Shown here one piece after another: positions 8,276-19,344 of a DNA stretch of 22,939 nucleotides. The DNA comes from Entamoeba invadens IP1 (taxonomy: Eukaryota > Evosea > Mastigamoebida > Endamoebidae). Each line of letters starts with the position of its first letter. Position 1 is the first letter of the stretch. Under the pieces are notes generated by a model. The model made no database searches, was not told the origin of the DNA, and worked only from the letters and a program-made list of their open reading frames with translations. The DNA lies in assembly GCF_000330505.1 (NCBI RefSeq), contig NW_004440274.1:42714-65652 (forward strand), in the 5' to 3' direction. Both the position numbers and the translations under genes were made by a program.

Positions 8276-11200
8276 ATGTCAAGAGTTACCAAACAAGATT
8301 TCAAAATTTTGTTAAACCTTTATTACTTCATTCATCCAGAACGTGATATTGACATGGAATCAATTAATAATACTCAAGATGTTATTAAAGCAATGTTTTA
8401 TACTGAAGACAAATTAAATATTGCTAAACGTGTTCTTGATACATATGAAAGAAAAGGTAAGACTTATTTCACAACAAATCAATATAATTTAAATAAACTT
8501 AAAAAAGCTATTGCTAGAATTTATAATGAGAACAATGTTCAAAGACAAAACGTTGAAAACAGATATTCAGAACTTACTAAACAACAAGTCAACATTATAT
8601 CTAAGATCAATGATGTTAAAGAACACCTTAACAAAGTTTTCAACAAACATAATGAACTTCAAAAATCAGACTTGTTTAGAAATAATGAATATGAATGTAT
8701 TGTATTTAGAAAACCATCTGATATTGAATCATTTACTGAATGCTTAATCAACAATAGAGAGGAATATCATTTTGATGAAAGATATGTACATTTCGAAGAA
8801 CCAGAAGTTGATACTAGTAATTTCAAACATGTTAAATCTGATATTCCAGTAGTTGAAAGAGAAATATACAAAGTTAATAATCTTGATCAATTATAAAATA
8901 TGATTCAACAATCATTACAAAAATGCTAATAGACCATGTAAAATCAACATTAGTTTTAACTACATAACTGAAGAAATGAAATTAATCAATGATGAAGAAA
9001 TATATGAATATGAAATTAAGAAAATAGAAAACAACAAACTAAGTATTACCAAAGACAATATAATTAAAAATGATGAAGATATTATTAACCTTACAACTAA
9101 CATTGAACAGTCTATTATTTCTAAAGCAGACAAAGCTAAGAATAATTTAGTGAGTTCAAAACAAGTTTACATAGGTATAACTGATATTGTCATTATTAAA
9201 TATAACTTTGGTAAAACTGGTTTAGCCAATAAAGAATTAGAAATATATACAAAATATCGTTACAACACAATGATAGCTAATACCAAATCTGATAATTTAT
9301 GTATGTTCAAAGCATTATGTTATTACTATGCTCAAACTGATGATAAAATGAAAAATATGACCTATAATTATAAACAGTTATTAGCACTTGCTAAAACATA
9401 TTATAACAAAATGTAAGGATTCACTGATTTAAAAAATACTGTTTTCAATATGTTCCAATATGAAACTGAAATTGAATCATTTTGTAAGTTTTTCAATATT
9501 TCTGTTTACAAGTACAGTTTTGATGTTAAAACATCTCAACTTACTCTTTTACATAAATACAAACTAGAAAAAGTTAAATCAAGAATGAATATTATATCGC
9601 ACACATTCAAAGATGGAAATGAACATGTTATGTTTGTAAAAGATATTGATAAATTGACTGGTTACTTATTTTGTAAAGTATGTGGAATTAAATCATTCAT
9701 TAACACAAAAGAAGGTCAATATAAATTACATATACATGAATCAAGATGTAATGGCGCCTATGATTCAAAAATGAAATCTGATAAAGCTGCACCTTATTGT
9801 CCAAGAATTTTCAAAGATAAATTATATACTTATTGCCGCGCACATGGTTTAACATATAGTCCAATTAAGTATTACATAACATATGATTTCGAAACAACTG
9901 AAACCACAATTGATAATAAAATTGATAATAAAACTGATAATGAGACTGAAATTATTGATGCAATATTATCAGAATTCAGTTTAGCTGTTAGTAATAACCT
10001 ATATGACACTATTAATTCAAGATATTTCTGTAAATTTGTTCTTGATGAAAAAGTCGGAACAAAGTTCCAAAACGATGTTTTGATTGAGAATGATCACTTT
10101 GTTGAGGATGCTATTCAATATATTTGTGATTTAGGTAAAGATATCCAAGAAGCTAAAATTCAGTACTTCTTAGCCAATCTTAATAAACCAGAATATAGTG
10201 AAAATGAAGATCTTCTTAAGTTATTGAAATCACGGTCATCAAATGTATCAGTATTGGGTTGGAATAGGGAGAAATTCGATACTAGATTTATTATTAATCA
10301 TCTTGATCATATTGATGCAAATAATATTAATATACTTGGTTCCACTAATTCTTGCAAGATGTTGACTATTAAGTACAAATCTGAAGGATCTGATGAAGAA
10401 CCTGATACATGCATTAATATTCAATTTAAAGATGCGATGAACTATGTTTCTCCTATTAGTTTAGATGAGGCTTTTAAATCATGTGGTAAAAATGAAATTA
10501 AAGTAAAAGGGGTATTTCCATATCAACAACTTAAAACAGAAAATATTAAAGAACAATTATTAAGAACAGAACCATTCAAAAGAGAAGACTTTTTTAACTC
10601 TTTAAAACAAACTGAATTGTCGGAATCTGATTATAATAAATATTTAGAAGACTATGCGAAATATGATAATTTCTATCAATATACTAAATACTATAATATC
10701 CAAGATACTGCGATTATGTTTCCAATTATTGATAATTTAATAGGTTTATATCATCAAGACGACCAAGATATGCTTCATTCTATCTCATTAGCAAGTTTAG
10801 CAGCTAGTACAAAATATCTTAAATGCTATGAAATTTTTGATGTTAATGCCAAATATCAACAAACTATTGAAATAGATGTCTACAAATTATCAGAATATGA
10901 TTACAAAAATATGGTTTATAGATACCAATTACAAGACAAATTAGCTGGTCGAGATATAACTAATAACATTACTAATGATGATTTCAAACACTTTGAAAAA
11001 ATTATTAATGTTGGCATGTGTAAATATTGTAATTGTAAATTTACCAGAACTAATAAACCAACATTAGATAGAATTGATAACAAACTTGGTCATTCAATTA
11101 ATAATGTAGAACTTGCTTGTAATTATTGTAATAAATATGTTAGTAATAGAGACCAAGTTGTTGCTAAATTTATGATTCAAATACGTTATTATGCTCAATT

Positions 11201-14200
11201 TTATAATCTTACTTACAACATTGAGGACACAAAGTTATTATTCTTGTTAGAAAAGGTATAACCGGTGGTTTATCAACTGTTCATCATAGAAGAAACATTA
11301 AAGGTGACAATACTATTACCAAATTGAATTATGATATGTTGAATAATAAAATAAACATATATGATACTAAAAATATTATTACTCATTTTGTCGGTGTTGA
11401 TTTTAATTCACTTTATCCATCATGTTTCTCAAGTATTGAAAACGAGAATAATCCATATACTGACAATAAAATGTATATGCCAGGTTCAGTAAAGATGTCA
11501 ATGTTTGATTTAACAGATAAACAGCAAAAATTTGCTAGATACATTATTAACAAGAAAGAAGAACTATTTATTGCTGAAGTCAAAGGTAGAATCCCAAATG
11601 AGAAAATGAATAAGTGTATTAACTTTTTACCAATTATTCGTAATATTGATGTTAGTCTTGATGAAACTATAATTGGAACCCTAATGTATGATTATATGAT
11701 GACCAATTTTTATAAGACAACAAATCAATAATATAAACCAATTATTGAACGAAAACTAACACAAACATAAAATACATCCTATAATTCATCAAAAGATAAA
11801 TATATGATCTTCAGTAGTTACTATTTATGGTTCCTTATTGATGAATTTGGGTTTGAAATAGAAGATATTAAATCATTTGTTACTTTTACTAAACATGGTT
11901 CATTCTCCAAATTTGTTAATGATAAGATGAATACTAGACAAGAAGCTATTCTTAATCATGATAAAGTAAGAGACTTATTTAATAAAATTCAACTTAATTC
12001 ATCATATGGTCAAGATGGTATGAGAACTGATAATTTCAATAAAACTAAAATAGTTGATTAGAAAAATGCGTTTAAATCAAATAAATCTGTATATCATATT
12101 GATACATTAAAAATATCTGAATCACGATATTTAACAACAGAAAATACTAGTTCTTATAAAATAATTACACCTGTTCAATGCGCTTTATTTACACTCGATA
12201 ATGCGAAATATTGGTATCTCAATTTCATCTATAACTTCATGAATAAGTGTCTTGATCAAACACGTTTTCATTATGTAGAAGGTGACACAGATAGTATGTA
12301 TTTTGCAATTTCAGGAGCTGATGAGGAACATTTGGAGTATATGGATGAAAAATGCAATGAACAGGCTTTTAAATATATTATTATCAACCAAGAATTCTAT
12401 AATAAACATGTTTACTCATGGTTACCATATAATTTCTATTGTTCAGATAAAACATGTAAACCAAAATTAGAAACCGATCAAGAACGCATAAAACATGAGA
12501 AAAAACTATTAGGAGCATCTATTGAAAAACAAGGAGATAATATTATTGCCCTTGGTTCTAAGTGTTATACTACTTATAATAATGAACATATTGATAAACC
12601 GATTTCTCTTAAAATTAAAGGTGTGAATAAAAATAGTAATAAACATATTTCCCCACAATTATATTTAGAAGTATTAGAAAAGGAATCAACCATTGATGGA
12701 ACTAATTATTTATTACAATATAAAAAAATAACCAACATTTATGAATGTATTAGTAAACAAACCGAATTAGAACACAATATTGATAGATATACTAAATTGG
12801 TACTTGAAACCGACATAAATACTGAATCTGATATAAAACAAACATATATTAATATATTAGGTGAGTTAAAAGACCAGCTCGAATCAAAATCATATTTAAA
12901 AAACATCAAATCATCTGTTTACAAATATGTTAGACGTACTCTTCATAAAACTGCTTTATCTAGTCTTTTCATTAAAAATAAGGTATATAACGACAATTGT
13001 CAAACATGTACTCCATTATATATTTATACTGATCCAATAACATATACTAAAGAAGATCAAAAAAATATGTTACAAACATGGGGTACTTATAATACTAATT
13101 TCATATTCCCAAAACGAGATAAAATAGAAATTGCTGATATAAGATTAGAAGATGAATTAAAATATTGTAGGAACCAATATAAAATAGAAAAAGACGAAAA
13201 CGGTATCGACCAATATTATGTTAAATATAGTATCACATATCAAAATATTGATGAAAAAGGATATAAACTATCAAGTAAAGAAGAATTTCACAAAGATATT
13301 GAGGAAGTTAATCGAATTAATAAATATTGTCCAGATATAGTTGCTTATTCAACATATGATTATAAGAAATTCACAAGTGAAAGAAAAGATGATAATGGAG
13401 AATATGTCGATAACGATGAAGACTATGGTGATGAAATACTAAATATGCAAATGAGTAGTGCTATAAAACCAACTGGAGCAAGTATGGATATTAATAAAAA
13501 CGATGTCGCCATAGTTGATTTTGATATCCATACCAGCTCATTTGATGAAGATTATAATATCGCATTAAGAGACTATATTATTAAGAAATATCATCTTAAG
13601 AATGGTTTAGTAAAGACTACATCAGGGGGTTTACATTATTATTGCAATGCGGATATGATACCACATGAACTCAAAAATAAGAATAAAGTTGTTAAAATCA
13701 TATCTAACCCATTATATGAAGTAGATATCTTTATCCCAAGACCAGAAATAGATGATGGATCCAAAGTCATGAAATATGGAAGTCAAGCTTATAACCATAG
13801 TGGTGAGATTCGTATATATCAACCAATTAATCGAAGACAAAGGAATATCACAGTTTGAGACTTTGAAATCAACGATTTACCTAACCTTGGTAACTTATAT
13901 GATGTTTATAATATATTGAAATTAGGTAAATCATTAACAATTCCAAATATTAATGCCGAATTATGTTATAAGATTAAGACTAGAATAAATAACGACGAAG
14001 GAAATGAAATATTACAAGATATTGAATACGGAACAGATAAATTAGAGGATAAAGACATATTGACTCATATTAAATCAGAAATTCATGCTCACAATAATAA
14101 AGGAATTACATTATTCAAGTTATTCACTATTTTCAATAGATTCGTAAAAGAAGACAGAGAATATTGTTATAAATATTGTTATGAACATATGAACCTAACA

Positions 14201-14335
14201 TCTAAAGCAACTGAACAATTTAATTCTGCAAAAGAATCTAGTGCTAATATTAAATTATATAAGAATCTTAATCCAAACAACATGTTAAAGAAGTATGTTA
14301 CCAATTCTGTGAAACCAGATGTTAAAAAAGAATAA
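8276..14335 (+). pseudogene. POLB: Protein-primed family B DNA polymerase with OTU-like, HNH-like and prim-pol-like domains
   Basis: Replicates the element by protein priming. Domains in order: a coiled-coil-rich N-terminus (8276-8893); an OTU-like cysteine protease segment with DNLCMFKAL (Cys codon 9300) and a later EHVMFVKDID; a zinc finger C-x2-C...H-x4-C (about 9671-9762). The exonuclease follows: ExoI YDFETTE (about 9880), ExoII NREKFDTRFI, ExoIII YNIQD. Then an HNH-like module (11016-11150). Polymerase motif A is DFNSLYPS (about 11400), motif B KIQLNSSYG (about 11985), motif C GDTDS (about 12281) and then a KCY (K-x-Y) site. The C-terminus has a primase-like domain: VDFD at 13514, SGGLH at 13622, VD at 13721. 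The frame is broken by stops at 8894, 9414, 11729, 11768, 12059 (TAG) and 13856 (TGA), and by A-run shifts at 8919-8923 and 11251-11254. All pieces lie in order, so this is one gene of about 2,020 codons. Confidence 0.9.
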
Positions 14336-14423
14336 TTATGATTATTAACCATGATCATCAAAATATAACAAATTTATTTTATACTTATTTTCAATTTTAA
14401 TATTTTGATTTATATTTTATCAA

Positions 14424-14762
14424 ATGACTAAACAAGAAGCTATACCAGAATTTAAAAATTTATATGAAACTGTGATTAACTTTGATAGTAAAGAAGATTT
14501 TGAAAGATATTTTAACAAATACGAAGAAGATATCAAAAAAATTCCGACTAGAGGATTGAACATTAAATTCAAAATACCTGGTTATCATATAAATCGTGTT
14601 AAAGGTCAAATAACATTATACAAAAATAAAAATGAAAATAATGATAAATATAATTCTGATAATGATTTCAACATAGATGATAGATTGGATCTGATACTGA
14701 GTCACATTAAGAGTTTAGATAACAAATTTAATACTTTATTGAAATTACTTAATAACCAATGA
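14424..14762 (+). CDS. Unknown 112-residue acidic/coiled-coil protein
   Basis: Intact frame following POLB by 88 bp, with its own T-rich upstream tract ending in TATCAA-ATG. The N-terminal half is a charged helical region (FDSKEDFERYFNKYEEDIKK), then a basic segment, an Asn/Asp-rich linker, and a C-terminal amphipathic helix with leucine spacing (LDLILSHIKSLDNKFNTLL) that could oligomerise. No family recognised. Its 3' end overlaps the 3' end of the convergent ATPase gene by 18 bp, so both coding strands are used at that point. Confidence 0.6.
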   Translation: MTKQEAIPEFKNLYETVINFDSKEDFERYFNKYEEDIKKIPTRGLNIKFKIPGYHINRVKGQITLYKNKNENNDKYNSDNDFNIDDRLDLILSHIKSLDNKFNTLLKLLNNQ

Positions 14763-15585
14763 ACAATCTATATTGTCAATAATAATTTTTTGATATTTTT
14801 GTAATCTCATGTAAAAATTAAAGAAATCTGAGAATGGCATATCAATACAACATTGTCTATATATTAGTTGCAAACGTTCTCTACTAAATCCTTTAAACAA
14901 GAATACAGTACTGAGCTGTGATTTTAATTTCGGATCAATTGCATTAAATATTTGAATACATGCAAATACTGTTATATTTAAGTGTCGACATTGACAAAAC
15001 CAATTCTTGAATTTACATTTTGAATTCTTTTCAAATATGAAAGATGCATCATCAAATAAAATGAATGTGTGCAATCGTTGTTTATCAAAGTTGTCAATAT
15101 ATAAATATTGTAATATTGAAGCATCTTTAGGTATTTCTTCATCTACCATTTTATTGTAATCATCTTTCAATTTAAATAGTTGTTCACATTGTCTTTCAAC
15201 ATGTTCGTAATCGGTTTTAACAACAGGAATATTAATATAATTTACCAATAATGTGAAAGTATCATCTGAACTATTATTATTAACATATATGATGAGATGA
15301 TAATCATTTGGTATTAAACTCAATTTCGTTAATTCTTTCATAACGGATGTTGATTTAGAACTACCTTGTGGTCCTATACATAAATTAAAGCTGTTATATC
15401 TGAAATTAACATCATAACTTATTTTTGATATATTTTCTTACTATTATTCAATTTAGTTTCAACTATATTGTCTACATAAGTATTAATATTAGAATCAATA
15501 TTATCTTCGTTTTCTTTTGATCGTTCTGATGTGTGCAACTTATCAAAGTCTGAGAATTTTCAGATCTGTAAATAAATTTATTCAT
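14745..15585 (-). pseudogene. ATP: A32/FtsK-HerA-like genome-packaging ATPase
   Basis: Motor that would pump element DNA into capsids. The Walker A motif GPQGSSKST lies just upstream of the longest frame (about 15360-15386). Walker B is TFILFDDASF (hydrophobic strand then Asp-Asp, about 15040). CRHLNITVFACIQ fits the strand with the sensor-type polar residue that follows in A32-like ATPases. The longest uninterrupted frame (14745-15341) starts after Walker A, so the annotated start must be moved upstream. I place it at the ATG at 15585, joined through two apparent single-base losses in T4 (15557-15560) and T5 (15422-15426) on the + strand. The resulting length, about 280 residues, suits Maverick ATPases. 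The gene is divergent from the virion-protein gene at 15623, with 37 bp between the starts. Confidence 0.8.
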
Positions 15586-15622
15586 TTCTATATTATGAAA
15601 TTCCAATTTTTAGACTTAATAA

Positions 15623-16722
15623 ATGGAAGAAGAACAAGCTCAACAAGTTATTCAAAATCCAATTCAACAAGTTGGAAAAAATAAATATAAGGTAGGTAAA
15701 CCATCAAAGAGATTTAAAATTGAAAAAACACAATATGCAATTCAATATAAACGAACTCCTTATATTAAAGGAACACCCAAACCAGTTTATGGCGATGAAC
15801 CAGGTGTACTAACAGATTCGTCAGCAATGATGAATAATCCTGACAATAAATATATTTTAAATTTACCAGCAAATCAAGCTAATCCTATATATGATATCAG
15901 ATATAATCCTAAAATGTTAGATCCAAAACAAGCAGAAGTATTTGCTAAGCAAAATAGAATGTATGCTTTTAATAGTGATATAAATGGTGATGAAATACCA
16001 GATGTTGGTGTATATGATGAAGAAGGTCGTCTTAGATATTTGAATGGTTATTCACTTATTCCGAATAAACGAAATAGTTATTATGCGTATTATAATTCGG
16101 TTCCATTAGAAGAACGTATTGGAAAAATGGTACATCATTTAATAAATACAAATCTAACGTTGTTAAACAAGCAAAAATTCAATTTTATGGTGGTGAAGAT
16201 AAAATACCAAAAATTAAACCAAGTGTTTATAAATGGTTTGAAAACACAATTAAAGATGTGTTAAATAGAACTCCAAATGTTGCAAAAATTGCAGCTAAAA
16301 ATATGATAAACACTAAACAAAGTATATCTTTCATGTATTCAACATTAATGGCTTCATTATTGGGTGTAGATGTAAATGAATTTATAAATAACACATTATA
16401 CAGAAAAGGTGTTGATAAATATGCTAAATTTGAAACCAATATCAATCATATAACAAGCGGTATAATTGAAATTATGAAACAAATACCAACAAATGTTTTA
16501 TATAAATTATTTGTACCAGATGTTGAAGATCCTGATAATATTATTGCTAAAAATGGCTTTGTAACTGCTTTAAATAATTTACAAGAATTAATTAATCAAG
16601 TAGTAAATAATTTAACTGAAATAAGAGAATTTGTTATATCTTATATACAAGCTCCATCAAATTACAGAACTAAAATGTTCCCACCAGATTTAACTAAATT
16701 ACAAATGTCTTATCAAGAATAA
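15623..16722 (+). pseudogene. Putative Maverick virion protein with Asp-rich DxNGD motif
   Basis: Two overlapping frames (15623-16264 and 16258-16722) are one gene. The switch is best placed in the A5 run at 16123-16127, where a sixth A would restore a 366-residue protein; the tail of the first frame after about 16130 is then out-of-frame. The N-terminus is Gln/Lys-rich and disordered. The middle carries SDINGDEIPDVGVYDEEGR, an Asp-rich loop resembling calcium-binding (EF-hand/dockerin-like) repeats, followed by a Tyr-rich stretch. The C-terminal half is helical with aliphatic runs. Its position between the ATPase and the capsid cluster suggests a structural or assembly role. I do not recognise an assigned function; penton or minor capsid are possibilities. 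Confidence 0.6.
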
Positions 16723-16805
16723 ACACTATAATACTAAAAATATTTCAATATATTCTTAATTTATATTTTATTTTTGGTAAAAATATAATGTGTGTAATCA
16801 CAATT

Positions 16806-17138
16806 TTAATAATTATTTATTAACAGGTTGACCAAATATACTTGAATTATTATCCATATATACTTGAATACCGTATTTAATCTGTTCGCTGACATGTTGT
16901 CTGTAATAAGTTTTTTTATAAATTTGTTATATAACGGAACTGTTTTATCAACTATTTCTGAACCATAATCAATTGCTTTGTTAATATATTTTCCATATTC
17001 AGGTGAGATATTTTCAATCATAGGTTTCATTATTGGTTTAAGAGGTTTAACGATATTATCATTAATCCATAATGCTGCTTTAGGAACAAAATCTTTCATT
17101 TTTTTAAGTTTCTGCCAAAATAGAGGACTTTTTACCAT
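16806..17138 (-). CDS. Small basic amphipathic protein, possible minor core/capsid protein
   Basis: Reads from ATG 17138. Lys- and Pro-rich with amphipathic helices (KAALWINDNIVKPLKPIMKP, IDYGSEIVDKTVPLYNKFIK). The last ~25 residues in this frame are hydrophobic and would form a membrane helix. However, the alternative frame after the T7 run at 16911-16917 gives a hydrophilic tail ending at 16813, and one extra A in the coding strand would select it (108 residues). Because the same kind of A-run shift recurs across the element, I lean to the hydrophilic tail. It pairs with a similar small gene at 17250-17546. Basic amphipathic small proteins next to capsid genes often serve as core or membrane-active proteins, but this is inference. 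Confidence 0.55.
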   Translation of the reverse strand: MVKSPLFWQKLKKMKDFVPKAALWINDNIVKPLKPIMKPMIENISPEYGKYINKAIDYGSEIVDKTVPLYNKFIKKLITDNMSANRLNTVFKYIWIIIQVYLVNLLINNY

Positions 17139-17207
17139 TTGTTAAAATATAAAAAACATAAAATCAATATTTATTTATCGACATTTTTTTACCTTTGGTA
17201 TGACTGT

Positions 17208-17248
17208 GACAGAGTCCCGACTACGTCTTACGTCTTTAATGTCTTAAT
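17208..17248. repeat. GTCCCGACTACGT-containing intergenic motif
   Basis: GACAGAGTCCCGACTACGT (17208-17226) matches 22287-22305 at 17 of 19 positions. The inner AGTCCCGACT can fold as a 4-bp hairpin. It is followed by ACGTC, ACGTC and ATGTC units ending in ATGTCTTAAT, which also occurs after the fibre gene (20470-20480). It lies between the two minus-strand small genes, just past the stop of the gene at 17250. It is markedly more GC-rich than its surroundings. Confidence 0.5.
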
Positions 17249-17249
17249 T

Positions 17250-17546
17250 TTATTTCGACCATATATTTTTGAGATCATTATGACCAAAGTGACGTAATGG
17301 TTTAAGAGGATCTGAACCTTTACTATCATCAATCATTCTTTCTCCAAATTTACTATATGTTTGAAACTTTTTATCAGCAATATTACTGATAACTGGTCCA
17401 ACTAAAGGAACATAATTTATTATAGGTTTAGCTATATTTGTAACTTTATTCATTATGTTTCCATATGTTTTTAATACTTTTCCGCCTTTCTTTAGAATTT
17501 TATTGGCAAAGTTTTTTAGTGTTTTATAATATCCAGGTTGCCGCAT
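17250..17546 (-). CDS. Small basic protein with hydrophobic core, possible minor capsid/core protein
   Basis: Intact 98-residue frame from ATG 17546, 37 bp from the divergent MCP start. N-terminus is Lys-rich (ILKKGGKVLKTYGNIMNKV), then a hydrophobic helix (IINYVPLVGPVISNIA), then a polar tail with KPLRHFGHND. The layout resembles the gene at 16806-17138 (basic helix, Lys-Pro-Ile/Leu segment, Gly/Pro hinge), so the two could be distant paralogues. The Gly-Lys-rich start with a central amphipathic helix is reminiscent of small core or membrane-lytic capsid cement proteins. I do not recognise an assigned family. Confidence 0.6.
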   Translation of the reverse strand: MRQPGYYKTLKNFANKILKKGGKVLKTYGNIMNKVTNIAKPIINYVPLVGPVISNIADKKFQTYSKFGERMIDDSKGSDPLKPLRHFGHNDLKNIWSK

Positions 17547-17583
17547 TTAAAATAATTAAAATTCATATTTTTACTCTTAACAA

Positions 17584-19220
17584 ATGTCTAACATAAGAAT
17601 TCCTTCAGTTTTAGAAGATGCCAATAGGGGAGATATCCTAAAATATTTTGATGAACAACAAAAAATTATTACATCTAATGATGGTGTTCATGATAGTAGA
17701 ATGATTACTGTAAATGCTTATCAACAACAGGTTCCATTTAATAGTAATGCTCATTCTAAAATAGCGATTACAAATCCATCTTTTCATATTACCAATAATG
17801 ATAAGAGTTATTTAAGCCCAACAATTAAATTAAGACTTAAATTAGTTCTAGATGAAGCAAGAACTGCAACTACAGGTGTAGAAAAAGAATCTAATGCTTG
17901 TATGTTATTTATTGGTTTAAAAGATTCTACTCAATGGCTAGACAGTATGAAAACTAATTGGAAAAATGGAACTACATATTATGAAAACACTAAGATGATA
18001 TACGAAACAACCATTTCTGGAATGTGTAGAACTCAACAAGAAAAGGATTCTAGAGCTGGTGTTTATACAGCTTGGAAAAATGCTTTTGAACATAAAAATA
18101 ATGTATGTGGAGTATCTGTTAAAGTTGATGATTTGCTTAGAAATTCAACATTTGATGCTGAAATGAAATTGATAATTTCTTTAGATAATTTCTTGCCTTT
18201 ACAATCATTTACTTCATATCCAAATGCAATATTTAATGAATTTGAATTAGATATCAAACAAAGAATTACTCAAAATTTTGTTTATTGTCAAATTAATCCA
18301 TCAATATTATGCGATGAATTTAATGAAAATCATTTAGCATCTGATAAAATTTCATGTTCAACTTCTGATTGGATGAAAGGTTGTCAAAAGAATTTACACA
18401 AATTGGTGATAAATCACTTGTGCTTTGTTATTGTTATTTCTCAAGTGGAAATAGTTATTCTCAGTTTACTGGAACAGTTCAAATTCAAGAAAGTACTTGT
18501 ATATTATTCCAAAGTGTTATTAATGGTTTTAATGTTAAGGATTCGGTATTGAGAGAAATATATGATAGATATAGTAAAACACCATTATTTGTTCCAGCTC
18601 AAATAACAACTGAATATGATTTTCCACCCAATTAATCTGTTTCTAGAATTAATTGTTCAAACATGATGAGCTACCTAAATACATCTATGTTATTCTTCTT
18701 ATTCCCAAGATCTAATAATCAATGTACTGTATCCAAGAATCCACATATTAGTGATATCAAAATTATAACAGCAAACAGAACTATACCAGATCAACAGATG
18801 GATACATTATCAAGTGAATTTAGTGAATTCCAATTAGCAAATACTAATTTTGATACATTATTTGCAGCTCCTCAATTTATAATTAATAGTTTAACGTTTA
18901 ATGAATATTCTGAAAATACTAATGATTCATCTAAACATTTTAAATATCTAGGTGAAGCTACTGATTTTATGATGTCAATTCCTTTAGAAAGATATGGTTC
19001 TGGATGTTTCTTTGATGATTTATATTCAATAGCAAATATTCAATTAACACTCCAAGCAATACCTATGTTTGGAGATTATAATCCATATATCAAACCAGAT
19101 GGTAGTAATTTAAATACTAATGCTATTAACATTATTTTATTAAATGATGCTATGTGGTCATTATCACCAAATAAGGTTGAACTACTTACTAATGTAGATT
19201 TAGATACTATGTTCAAGTAA
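17584..19220 (+). pseudogene. MCP: Major capsid protein (double jelly-roll type)
   Basis: Forms the icosahedral shell. Three pieces: 17584 to about 18389, then the next frame to the TAA at 18633-18635, then on to 19220 in the same frame. The first switch lies in the A4 run 18386-18389, where a fifth A joins the frames; the tail from there to 18552 is out-of-frame. The TAA at 18633 is an in-frame stop (Gln CAA would fit). The restored length, about 545 residues, suits Maverick MCPs. Supporting features are beta-rich sequence throughout; an N-terminal strand region (VPFNSNAHSKIAITNP, then TNNDKSYLSPTIKLRLKL); LDNFLPLQSF, like the turn before the end of the first jelly roll; and the central position among capsid-type genes. 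The call comes from these patterns and context, not from a database match. Confidence 0.75.
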
Positions 19221-19253
19221 ACCATCAAAGATGGTCTGATACATCAAAAATGT
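19221..19253 (+). terminator. Twin hairpin directly after the MCP stop
   Basis: ACCATC-AAA-GATGGT begins at the base after the TAA. CTGA follows, then a second hairpin ACAT-CAAAA-ATGT. The same arrangement follows the fibre gene stop (20442-20475). A conserved 3' UTR structure is likely, for mRNA 3'-end formation or stability. The function is inferred. Confidence 0.55.
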
Positions 19254-19344
19254 CGTAAAATAATAATAATATATCTAATCTTTATTTTTAGTAATAAATG
19301 GAACGATTTCTAAAGAAGTCTCAGCATTTTTTTAATTTATAAAA

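Noticed and set aside
14179..14361. Minus-strand frame opposite the POLB 3' end
   Set aside because: Shadow of the polymerase gene with no start context or motif.
18390..18552. Tail of the first MCP frame after the A4 run
   Set aside because: Hydrophobic out-of-frame sequence. The other frame continues the capsid-like composition.
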